From the NCBI GenBank assembly GCA_024697405.1, contig JAILFU010000180.1, positions 1-64,000 on the forward strand: a DNA stretch of 64,000 nt, given 5' to 3'. The position numbers were made by a program, and so were the translations under genes. Origin of the DNA: Prevotella sp. Lineage in GTDB: Bacteria > Bacteroidota > Bacteroidia > Bacteroidales > Bacteroidaceae. How positions within the stretch are numbered: the stretch's first letter is position 1; each line of letters starts with the position of its first letter. The notes under the pieces were generated by a model, which worked only from the letters and a program-made list of their open reading frames with translations, was not told where the DNA came from and searched no databases. This document shows, in pieces, positions 1 through 8,631 of this stretch.

Positions 1-1
1 G

Positions 2-1435
2 ATTGACAATGCCTCTGAAAGCGACCCCGCATACGGGAAGACCACCAACGACGTGAAGTCTGGCTTAGAGAGAAAATACTGGTTGCTGACTAAAGCTGCT
101 GAAGGTCAGAACCCGCGCCAGGTGTTGGTGCAGCTGGCACCTGATGGTGAATGGATTACCTCTGAAGGAGACGCTGTTGATTATCAGAATCCTAACTACG
201 TGGCCCCAGGCGACGGTGACCCGGAACCCACTGAACCAGCGACGCTACAATTCTATCCCCACGCTGTCGTAGCTCCCGGACAGGGATTCTTCGTGCAGGC
301 TACCGGCATTAGCGACGACCTCACCGTCACCTTTAACAGGGATATGCAGGCTCAGTCGCGCTTCGGAATGAAGGACAATGAACACGGCACACCCTATACA
401 ATTGTTGTAGGCCAAGCACAGGTAATGGAACCATTGTATATTGATGTAGACCAGGATGGCGATGGCGTTTATGATAGTAGGGAACAAGTGTTTGTCGATG
501 TTGACCTGAATGGCAATGGCATCTATGGAGAAAGCAATGTAACAATAGAAGTAGACGGCCAAACAGTAACACGTGATGAGAAGGAGCCTGCGATGGTCGC
601 TTCTTACCAAAAAGATGCAACTACAGGTGAATTTAAAACGGACGAAGAAGGCAATAAGATTCCCGAACTTACTGACATCGAGGAAGAAGTGGTCATCTAC
701 AAGTACGTGCCTGAGACGATGAAGCGTACCGACAACACTACCTTCGACAAGGAGTACCCGCTGCTGTCTCGTCAAACCCGTGGCGGACATTCGTCAAGCC
801 AGCCCGGCATGGTCATCACGGCCAAGCGCGGTGCCGACGTGAGCAGTGCCTTAGTGATGAGGCGTGAGGACGCCAGCAACGACTTCCTGCCCTCAGAAGA
901 CACGGAGTCCTTCATCAACAGCGACCTGAAGCTGGTGCCGACCGTATATACACTCTGCGGGCGACTGGCCACGACCATCAACAGCATCCAGGACTTCACC
1001 TGCCTGCCGCTCGGCGTGGAGAGCGCCAGCGACGCACCGTGCACGCTGACCTTCGAGGGTGTGGAGCAGCTGGGCGACTCAGTGGCTTTCTACGACGCCG
1101 TGGAGAAGAAGCTCGTTCCGCTGGAGTCGGGCATGAAGATTGTCGTCAGCGGACAGACGCAGAACCGTTACTACCTGGTGCGCAGCCTGATACAGGAGGA
1201 GGCCGCCGCAGAGACGCACCTGCAGATATTCACCGAGGGGCTGACGGTAACGGTCATCGCCTCTACCGAGGAGCCTATCGACAACGTGCGCTGCTACGAC
1301 ACTGCCGGACGACTGGTGCATACGGCCAAGCCGCAGACGAGGGAGTACAGCTTCACGCTGCCACAAGCTGGAGTGTACATCATAGACGCTCAGACGGAAA
1401 ACGACCGGAAGACGAAGAAGGTGATGGCGAAGTAG
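2..1435 (+). CDS. Secreted/surface protein, 5'-truncated by window edge, with T9SS-type C-terminal sorting-like domain
   Basis: Frame stays open upstream of the listed start to the window edge; C-terminus '..DNVRCYDTAGRLVHTAK...AGVYIIDAQTENDRKTKKVMAK' resembles Por secretion tails. Confidence 0.75.
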   Translation: MDNASESDPAYGKTTNDVKSGLERKYWLLTKAAEGQNPRQVLVQLAPDGEWITSEGDAVDYQNPNYVAPGDGDPEPTEPATLQFYPHAVVAPGQGFFVQATGISDDLTVTFNRDMQAQSRFGMKDNEHGTPYTIVVGQAQVMEPLYIDVDQDGDGVYDSREQVFVDVDLNGNGIYGESNVTIEVDGQTVTRDEKEPAMVASYQKDATTGEFKTDEEGNKIPELTDIEEEVVIYKYVPETMKRTDNTTFDKEYPLLSRQTRGGHSSSQPGMVITAKRGADVSSALVMRREDASNDFLPSEDTESFINSDLKLVPTVYTLCGRLATTINSIQDFTCLPLGVESASDAPCTLTFEGVEQLGDSVAFYDAVEKKLVPLESGMKIVVSGQTQNRYYLVRSLIQEEAAAETHLQIFTEGLTVTVIASTEEPIDNVRCYDTAGRLVHTAKPQTREYSFTLPQAGVYIIDAQTENDRKTKKVMAK

Positions 1436-1485
1436 CTGCTCCGTGACATAGAATAGAGACGAATGACACGAAAGAAAAAAGACGA

Positions 1486-2034
1486 ATGAAACGGTTTACA
1501 CGGATGAAGCACCTGTCGGTACTTACTGCTTGCTTCCTGCTGATGACCCTGGCTGCCGGCTGTAGCTCCGTCAACGATGATAAGGACGAGAAGGGGGCTG
1601 ACGTGAAGGTGGGCGACCGCGTGCCGCTGTTCACGGTGGAGACGGTGACGGAGAACGGAACGAAATCGGTGTTCTCCACGGAACGGCTGACGGGCGAGAC
1701 GGTGATCGTGCTCTTCCATACCTCGTGCGGCGACTGCCAGCGCGAGCTGCCGCGACTGAATGCCTACTATCTGCAGCATTGCAAGGACAATGGCTTCCAG
1801 ATGGTGGCTATCAGCCGCGAGGAGAACGCAGAGAGCGTGGCTGCCTTCTGGAAGGAGAAGAAACTGTCGATTCCCTATTCGGCGCAGACCGACCGCCGCA
1901 TCTACAACCTCTTTGCCTCGACCTATATCCCCCGCGTGTATTTCTGCAGGGCTGACGGGATAGTGACGAAGATTTGCGTGGAACAGGTGGACATTGACAT
2001 CGAGCAAGGGGGGACGGTGATACCGCTAGACTAG
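1486..2034 (+). CDS. TlpA/AhpC-TSA-like thioredoxin-fold lipoprotein
   Basis: Lipobox-like 'LLMTLAAGCSS', redox motif 'HTSCGDCQRELPRLNAYY'. Confidence 0.8.
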   Translation: MKRFTRMKHLSVLTACFLLMTLAAGCSSVNDDKDEKGADVKVGDRVPLFTVETVTENGTKSVFSTERLTGETVIVLFHTSCGDCQRELPRLNAYYLQHCKDNGFQMVAISREENAESVAAFWKEKKLSIPYSAQTDRRIYNLFASTYIPRVYFCRADGIVTKICVEQVDIDIEQGGTVIPLD

Positions 2035-2209
2035 TAGAGATGTTGTTTCCTGCGCGAATATCCGCGAAGGGGGGCACAAATGGCTGCGCGTTCAGAAACA
2101 AATGATACAAGCGGACTGCAGCGCTTTTTACGCGAATTGCCACGAATATAACACTAATTTGACACAAATGGCTGCGGGGGGAAAATTAATGAAAAATCAC
2201 ATGGCAATT

Positions 2210-2460
2210 ATATGTTGATTAGTACACTAATGGAACACGAATGGAACACGAATGGAACACAAATGGAACACAAATTGGGGAAAATTTGATGGAAAATTTG
2301 ATGGAAAATATATGTTGATTAATAACACGAATATAACACGAATTTGACGCGAATGGCTACGGGTGGATAATTAATGAAAAATTACATGGCAATTATATGT
2401 TGATTAGTACACGAATTGCTTCGCTTGGAAAATTGATGAAAAAAATATATGAAAAATATA
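2210..2460. repeat. Degenerate AT-rich intergenic repeats (acacgaatggaacacgaat / aaaatttgatggaaaatatatgttgatta)
   Basis: Same strings recur at 2698-2815; noncoding. Confidence 0.8.
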
Positions 2461-2685
2461 GGCAACAATATAGCAGTTGAGCTGAATTTACTTTTCCGCA
2501 TGGCGCTCCCCTCCCCTCAAGGGGAGGGGTAGGGGTGGGGTCTCTAATATCCTTCAGCGAATATGTTAACGTCTGTGTTTTCTCCGTGGAAAAAGTTAGA
2601 GACCCCACCCCTGCCCCTCCCCTTGAGGGGAGGGGAGCGGCTACCGCCGGAGAAGAATTCCGGGGTCAACTGCTTTATTATTGCC
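2461..2685 (-). mobile_element. MITE-like palindromic element family 1, copy A
   Basis: Ends ggcaacaatatagcagttg ... caactgctttattattgcc; internal ccctcccctcaaggggaggg arms and ggtggggtctcta...tagagaccccacc. Confidence 0.8.
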
Positions 2686-2697
2686 CAAAGATGTATT

Positions 2698-2815
2698 GAT
2701 TAATACACGAATGGAACACGAATGGAACACAAATTGGGGAAAATTTGATGGATAATTTGATGGAAAATATATGTTGATTAATACACGAATATAACACGAA
2801 TTTGACGCGAATGGC
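2698..2815. repeat. Second block of acacgaat / ggaaaatttgatgg intergenic repeats
   Basis: Near-identical to 2220-2360. Confidence 0.75.
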
Positions 2816-2865
2816 TGCGTGTTAAATATTTTAGGAGAACCATTTAAAAACAATATCTTTATTTC

Positions 2866-4149
2866 ATGGAAAAGAAACTACGTCAAGGCACGCTGTGCGT
2901 GCAAGCAGGCTACAAGGCCAAGAACGGAGAACCGATAGAGCTTCCCATCATCCAGTCGACGACCTTTAAGTACGATGACTCCGACGAGATGGCTAAGCTG
3001 TTCGACCTGGAGAAGGAAGGCTATTTCTACACCCGACTGCAGAACCCGACGAACGACGCGGTGGCAGCGAAGATTGCTACGCTGGAGGGCGGCGTCGGTG
3101 CCGTGCTGACTTCATCGGGGCAGGCTGCCAACTTCTATGCCATCTTTAATATCTGTCAGGCCGGCGACCACTTCATCACCTCGAACGAGATTTACGGCGG
3201 CACGTATAACCTCTTCGGCGTGACGCTGAAGAAACTCGGCATCGACTGTACGTTTATCTCGCAGGAGGCATCCGACGAGGAGATACAGGCGGCTTTCCGT
3301 CCAAACACGAAGGCACTCTTCGGAGAGACTATCTCTAATCCGGGCTGCGCCGTGTTCGACATTGAGCGCTTTGCCAGGATAGCCCATCGGAACGGGGTGC
3401 CCCTCATCGTGGATAACACGTTTGCCACACCGATGAACTGCCGTCCTTTCGAGTGGGGGGCTGATATCGTCACACACAGCACCACGAAATACATGGACGG
3501 CATGGCTACTCAGGTGGGCGGCTGCGTGGTGGACAGCGGCAACTTCGACTGGATGGCCAATGCCGAGAAGTTCCCCGGCCTCTGCACGCCTGATGAGTCG
3601 TACCACGGCCTGACCTATGTGAAAGCCTTCGGCAGGATGGGCTTCACCACGAAGCTGGTGGCACAGCTGATGCGCGACCTCGGCTCCATCCCCGCCCCGC
3701 AGAACTCGTTCCTGCTGAACCTCGGCCTGCAGACGCTGCATCTGCGCATGGCACGGCACTGCCAGAACGCACAGCGGGTGGCTGAGTTCCTGAACGACAA
3801 CGAGAAGGTGGCATGGGTGCACTACTGTGGGTTGCCCAGCGACAAGTACTATGCTCTCGGACAGAAATACCTGCCCAATGGCTCGTGCGGCGTCATCGCC
3901 TTCGGACTGAAGGGCACACGCGAGACGGCCATCAAATGGATGGACTCGCTGAAGATGATCAACATCGTGACCCATGTGGCAGATGCACGCACCTGTGTGC
4001 TGCACCCTGCATCGCATACCCACCGTCAGCTCTCTGACGAGCAGCTGCGTGAGGCCGGCGTGGCCCCTGACCTCATCCGCCTGAGTGTGGGCATTGAGGA
4101 TGTGGAGGATATTCTCGACGATATCAAGCAGGCACTGGGGAGAATTTAG
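2866..4149 (+). CDS. metY: O-acetylhomoserine aminocarboxypropyltransferase / cysteine synthase (Cys/Met metabolism PLP enzyme)
   Basis: 'LRQGTLCVQAGYKAKNGEPIELPIIQSTTFKYDD', 'ATLEGGVGAVLTSSGQAA', PLP region 'THSTTKYMDGM'. Confidence 0.9.
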   Translation: MEKKLRQGTLCVQAGYKAKNGEPIELPIIQSTTFKYDDSDEMAKLFDLEKEGYFYTRLQNPTNDAVAAKIATLEGGVGAVLTSSGQAANFYAIFNICQAGDHFITSNEIYGGTYNLFGVTLKKLGIDCTFISQEASDEEIQAAFRPNTKALFGETISNPGCAVFDIERFARIAHRNGVPLIVDNTFATPMNCRPFEWGADIVTHSTTKYMDGMATQVGGCVVDSGNFDWMANAEKFPGLCTPDESYHGLTYVKAFGRMGFTTKLVAQLMRDLGSIPAPQNSFLLNLGLQTLHLRMARHCQNAQRVAEFLNDNEKVAWVHYCGLPSDKYYALGQKYLPNGSCGVIAFGLKGTRETAIKWMDSLKMINIVTHVADARTCVLHPASHTHRQLSDEQLREAGVAPDLIRLSVGIEDVEDILDDIKQALGRI

Positions 4150-4219
4150 AGGTGAGAACTGAGAGGTGAGAACTGAGAGGTGAGAGTTGAGAGGTGAGAG
4201 GTGAGCACTGAGAGGTGAA
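4150..4219. repeat. Short tandem microrepeat (gaggtgagaactgaga)n
   Basis: Direct reading of gaggtgagaactgagaggtgagaactgagaggtgagagttgag. Confidence 0.85.
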
Positions 4220-5122
4220 ATGAAAAAATTATCATTTGTCATTTATCATTTATCATTTAGCGCAGCGCTATTCGTAGCGCTCCAGCCCGTGTCGGCACAG
4301 GAAATGACGACCGACGGCTACGAGCTGGTGTGGCACGATGAGTTTGACAACGACGGACCGCTGAACGCTGCCGACTGGACCTTTGAGCATGGCTTCGTGC
4401 GCAATGAGGAGGCGCAGTGGTATCAGGAGGATAATGCCTTTTGTAAGGATGGGCTGCTGGTGATAGAGGGACGGCGCGAGCATTTCCCCAACCCTCAGCA
4501 TGGCCGTGCCAGGGGCTGGCGCAACCGTGAGTTCGTGGATTATACCTCGGCATGTGTCACCACAAATGGCCTTCACTCATGGACTTACGGACGGTTTGTC
4601 GTCAGTGCGCGCATCCCGGCTTTCACTGGCTGCTGGCCTGCCATTTGGACGCTGGGTCAGGAGGATAAGGGCATCTACGGCTGGCCCAACAACGGCGAGA
4701 TAGACCTGATGGAGTTCTATCAGGTGAACGGGAAGCCGCATATCCTGGCTAATGCCTGCTGGGGAGGGACCAGGACGAAATATGACGGTACTTGGAGCAC
4801 CACCCGCACACCCTTCACCCACTTCCTGGAAAAAGACCCGGAGTGGGGGAATCGGTTCCACGTGTGGCGCATGGACTGGACGGAGGAGCACATCAGCCTC
4901 TATCTGGACGATGAGCTGCTGAATCAGGTGCCGCTGTCGAAGACGGTCAATCCGCAGACTGACTTCTTCCCCGTGGAGGGCTATAATCCCTTCACCAAGC
5001 CCCATTACCTGCTGCTCAACCTGGCGCTGGGCGGCATCAACGGCGGTTCGCTGGCCGACACGCCCTTCCCCTGCCGTTATGAGATAGACTACGTCAGGGT
5101 GTATCAACAAGCTCCCAGGTAA
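4220..5122 (+). CDS. Glycoside hydrolase family 16 (beta-glucanase-like)
   Basis: 'ELVWHDEFD', catalytic motif 'GEIDLMEFY', signal peptide. Confidence 0.9.
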   Translation: MKKLSFVIYHLSFSAALFVALQPVSAQEMTTDGYELVWHDEFDNDGPLNAADWTFEHGFVRNEEAQWYQEDNAFCKDGLLVIEGRREHFPNPQHGRARGWRNREFVDYTSACVTTNGLHSWTYGRFVVSARIPAFTGCWPAIWTLGQEDKGIYGWPNNGEIDLMEFYQVNGKPHILANACWGGTRTKYDGTWSTTRTPFTHFLEKDPEWGNRFHVWRMDWTEEHISLYLDDELLNQVPLSKTVNPQTDFFPVEGYNPFTKPHYLLLNLALGGINGGSLADTPFPCRYEIDYVRVYQQAPR

Positions 5123-7256
5123 GCACGGCACCGTTGCGGCGGGCTGGGTCGGGGCCGGTGAAGTCCATGGAGTAGGGGCTGCCGGTGGTGGGACTCTTGC
5201 CGAGGTAGCGGTGGTTCGTCAGGGAGAGAAGCATGAAGTCGTGGTCGAGGTAGTCCTGCCAGAGGAAATCAGTACTGTTGATGTCGTCGGTGGTGCGGAC
5301 GGTTGTCGAGTCTGACGTGTCGGTGAAACGCACGTCGCCGGGCAGGCCGTTGCCATAGACTTTCACATAGCGGCCGTCGGCACACTGTAGAGCTACCCGT
5401 CCCATTCCACGGTCGATGACAAGGAAGTGCGTCAGCTGGCTCTTGTCGCCGGCATGGGTGTCGTAGAGCACGCCGTGCTTCAGGGCGATGGCAGGGCGGC
5501 CTGTGGCCTTGTTGATGATGCGGATGGTCTTGCCGTAGGGGATGTTTGCGCTGCGGTCGGCACAGGGCTCCTCAACGGTGAAGTTGTCGAACTCGGCGTA
5601 GCCGCCCGTCTTGCCTTTGATGTTGAAGGCGAAGAGGGCGTGGCGGGAGCCTTGGAAGGTGATGAGCTGATAGGAGAGGGGCATCATGCGGCCGACGGGC
5701 TGGAAGGTGACGCCATCGGTGCTGTAGGCATACTGTGCCTGGTCGTGGTCGTAGTCGCCAATCATGCGGAGCCAGATTTTCCCGTCGGGCAAACCGACGG
5801 GCACGGACACGGTATCGTTGGTGAGCTGCTCGAAGCAACGGAGGGTGAGGTTCTTGCCCTCCTTTACGATGCCTATCCACGAACAGGGCACGTTGATGTT
5901 GCCCAGACCGCAGACGTCGCCGTCCTTCATGGCTTTGGTGTAGAGTTCGACAGTGGCTACCGACCTGGGGCCGATGACGCGCTGGGTGAGCGTGTTGCGG
6001 GCCCACATCAGCTGTTCGGCGGGCATGGCGTTGAGGCGCAGACGGCCGTTCTTCAGGCTCCACATCTTTTCCTCGGGGTTATGGTTCCACTGCCAGATGG
6101 GGGTGAGAGGGGTGGAGGGGGAGTTCTTGTAGTCGAAGTTGTCGCTGCGGAGGTAGGGGGCGTGGGGGGCTTGTTGGGCTTGTTGCTGTGGTACAGCAAC
6201 AGACGGGACGCCGGGCTTGAACCATGTGCGGGGGGCGCGTCCCAGGTTGCCTTTCAGGCCTACCATCGGCCAGCCGTCCTCCCATGTCATCGGCATGAGG
6301 CAGACGGTGCGGCCGATGGAGTGGAAGTCCTGCATGAAGAGTGCCCACCATGAGCCGTCGGTGGCCTGGACGATGCCGCCCTGATGGGCGTTGGTGCAGG
6401 CGGTGGCATCCTTGTCGAGGGAGCCGAGGCCGAACTTCGTGCCGTCCTCGCCGATGCGGTACTTCGTGCCACGGGGCACCTGCGTCAGCGATGCTGCGTG
6501 ATAGCCGTAGGTCTCGTCGGCGGTGATGACGCGCGTCTCGTAGGGGCCCCAGATGCTCTTCGAGCGCGAGCAGAGCGTGCGGCCGTTGGGTGAGTAGTCG
6601 GTGGAGATGAGGTAGTACATGCCGCCAATCTTATACATGTGATGACCCTCTCCCACGCCATTGCCGTCGGGGATAATCACGCGTTCCGTGCCTTCAATGG
6701 GACCGCTCATGTCGGCCTTCAGCTCCGTACATTTCACTGTGCCGTAGCCGTGGATGGCGTAGATTTTGCCATCGTCGTCGAAGAGCACGCCCAGGTCGTA
6801 GATATTGCCTTGCATGTTGTGGTGGGTCCACGGGCCTTCAATCTTCTCGCTGGTGTAGCACTGCAGGCCTTTGCCGTTGACGTTGGAGAAGATGTAGAAC
6901 TGGCCGTTGGCATAGCGGATGCACGGTGCCCAGATGCCCTGGCCGTAGATCTCCTGATGGTTCTTCAGCGCGAAGCGGTCTTCGGGGAAGTCGAAGCGGT
7001 CGAAGCAGTAGGAGGCGAACTCCCAGTTCACCAAGTCCTTTGAATGGAGCACGACCAGTCCCGGCACGGAGTGCATCGTCGTGCCGGCGAGGTAGTAGTC
7101 GTCGCCCACGCGGATGACATCGGGGTCGCTGAACTCGTCGTAGAACAAGGGGTTGGTAAACGTGCCGTTGCCGTTGTCGGCTGTCCACGACGTTGTCTGT
7201 GCTGTTGTGCCCGTGAAGCTGGCGGCCAGCAGGGCTGCGAAGAGTAGTTTTTTCAT
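5094..7256 (-). CDS. Glycoside hydrolase family 43 (beta-xylosidase/arabinofuranosidase-like) with C-terminal beta-sandwich domain
   Basis: 'NGTFTNPLFYDEFSDPDVIRVGDDYYLAGTTMHSVPGLVVLHSKDLVNW'; signal peptide. Confidence 0.9.
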   Translation of the reverse strand: MKKLLFAALLAASFTGTTAQTTSWTADNGNGTFTNPLFYDEFSDPDVIRVGDDYYLAGTTMHSVPGLVVLHSKDLVNWEFASYCFDRFDFPEDRFALKNHQEIYGQGIWAPCIRYANGQFYIFSNVNGKGLQCYTSEKIEGPWTHHNMQGNIYDLGVLFDDDGKIYAIHGYGTVKCTELKADMSGPIEGTERVIIPDGNGVGEGHHMYKIGGMYYLISTDYSPNGRTLCSRSKSIWGPYETRVITADETYGYHAASLTQVPRGTKYRIGEDGTKFGLGSLDKDATACTNAHQGGIVQATDGSWWALFMQDFHSIGRTVCLMPMTWEDGWPMVGLKGNLGRAPRTWFKPGVPSVAVPQQQAQQAPHAPYLRSDNFDYKNSPSTPLTPIWQWNHNPEEKMWSLKNGRLRLNAMPAEQLMWARNTLTQRVIGPRSVATVELYTKAMKDGDVCGLGNINVPCSWIGIVKEGKNLTLRCFEQLTNDTVSVPVGLPDGKIWLRMIGDYDHDQAQYAYSTDGVTFQPVGRMMPLSYQLITFQGSRHALFAFNIKGKTGGYAEFDNFTVEEPCADRSANIPYGKTIRIINKATGRPAIALKHGVLYDTHAGDKSQLTHFLVIDRGMGRVALQCADGRYVKVYGNGLPGDVRFTDTSDSTTVRTTDDINSTDFLWQDYLDHDFMLLSLTNHRYLGKSPTTGSPYSMDFTGPDPARRNGAVLTWELVDTP

Positions 7257-7263
7257 ACGTTTG

Positions 7264-8535
7264 TTATTTGACGGATTGATTCATATTCCTGTCGAGGAAG
7301 AACTGGCGGGTGGCTGTGAAGAACAGCAGCACGCCGGCGGCATTGACGGCAGCCATTGTCCAGAAGGCACAGCCGTAGCCCAGGTGCTCGGCAATGATGC
7401 CCCCGAGCAGCACGCCCAGCCCCATGCCGGCATCCCATGAGACGAGAATGGTGGAGTTGGCTGTGCCCCGCTGGCTGTTGGGTGCCACGCAGATGGTCAT
7501 GTTCTGGAAGGCCGGCCACATGTGGCCGTTGCCGAGGCCGATGAGCAGGGCGGAGCCGTAGTAGCCGAGGAGAATGACGGACGAAGCGTCGAGCGCAGGG
7601 AAGAGCTGTGCCAGCGTGGGCATCAAGATAAACAATGTGTAGCCGACAAGCGAGATGAGCATGCCTGTGGCGGCGTTGTGGGTCACCCGTCCCTGGCGCA
7701 GGGCATGCGCTCCTTGCAGGCGGCTCAGCATCAGGCCGATGGAGCAGAGCATGAAATAGGTGCCCGTGCCGCCGGTGATGCCCAGCGTTTCCTTGCTGTA
7801 GATGGCCAGGTAGTTGCTCAGCACGCCGAAGCAGAAGCCGAAGGCCACCATGTTCAGGCCCAGCAGCCAGCCACGGACGAGGAAGAAACGGTCGAAACTC
7901 AGTTTGGCGTGCAGCGTGTTGCGTGTGGCGTTTGCTGCCGCTCTCCCTGCCTGCTCCGCTCTGCCCTTTTCGCCGACCGCGATTGTCGCGTCCACGCACC
8001 ATCCCAGGAGCGCTACTGCCAGTGCCAGCCAGAACAGCAGCTCGAAGTTGTGTGTCAGCTGGTAGAGCCAGATACCCGCAGTAGGTGCCAGGGCCATGGC
8101 CAGGTTGTTAGACAGGCCGTAGTAGCCGATGCCCTCCGTGCGACGGCTGGATGGCAGCACATCGATGGCCACCGTGGAGTTGGCCACCGTCAGCGCCCCG
8201 AAAGGGCCGCCGTGCAGGGTCCGCACGATGGTGAAGAGGAGTAGGGTGGAGGCTGCCAGATAGCCTGCGAAGAAGATGGTGAAGGCGGCGAAGCTGATCA
8301 TGAGCACCGTCTTTCGTGGAAAGCTGTCGACGAAGAAGCCGCTGAAAGGGCGGAAGACGAGGGCCGTGACGGTATAGCCCGACAGCACCAGCCCGATGAC
8401 GTCCTTCGTGGCTCCGAAGTGCTCGCTCAGATAGAGCGGCAGCAGCGGCGTCAGCACATAGAAGGCGAAGAACAGCGCAAAGTTGGCAGTCATCACCTTG
8501 CAGTAGTTACGGTTCCAGAGGCGTTCGTTTGGCAT
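7264..8535 (-). CDS. Major facilitator superfamily transporter
   Basis: Hydrophobic, 'FRPFSGFFVDSFPRK' MFS loop; start chosen at MPNERLWNRNY (ORF opens at 8571). Confidence 0.85.
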   Translation of the reverse strand: MPNERLWNRNYCKVMTANFALFFAFYVLTPLLPLYLSEHFGATKDVIGLVLSGYTVTALVFRPFSGFFVDSFPRKTVLMISFAAFTIFFAGYLAASTLLLFTIVRTLHGGPFGALTVANSTVAIDVLPSSRRTEGIGYYGLSNNLAMALAPTAGIWLYQLTHNFELLFWLALAVALLGWCVDATIAVGEKGRAEQAGRAAANATRNTLHAKLSFDRFFLVRGWLLGLNMVAFGFCFGVLSNYLAIYSKETLGITGGTGTYFMLCSIGLMLSRLQGAHALRQGRVTHNAATGMLISLVGYTLFILMPTLAQLFPALDASSVILLGYYGSALLIGLGNGHMWPAFQNMTICVAPNSQRGTANSTILVSWDAGMGLGVLLGGIIAEHLGYGCAFWTMAAVNAAGVLLFFTATRQFFLDRNMNQSVK

Positions 8536-8595
8536 TGTGAGTGCAAAGTTACGAAATAATTTGCAATTCATCGTTCATAATTCATAATATTTTTG

Positions 8596-8603
8596 TACCT
8601 TTG
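8596..8603 (+). promoter_or_regulatory. Bacteroidota -7 promoter element TAnnTTTG (tacctttg)
   Basis: ttttgTACCTTTGtg upstream of the 8632 start. Confidence 0.6.
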
Positions 8604-8631
8604 TGCCCAGATTAACGAAACTATTCTACTT

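Noticed and set aside
5094-5122. Convergent overlap of GH16 and GH43 3' ends (29 bp), and of the glycosyltransferase and nadD (52483-52501)
   Set aside because: Short convergent 3' overlaps are common in compact genomes; not unusual enough alone.
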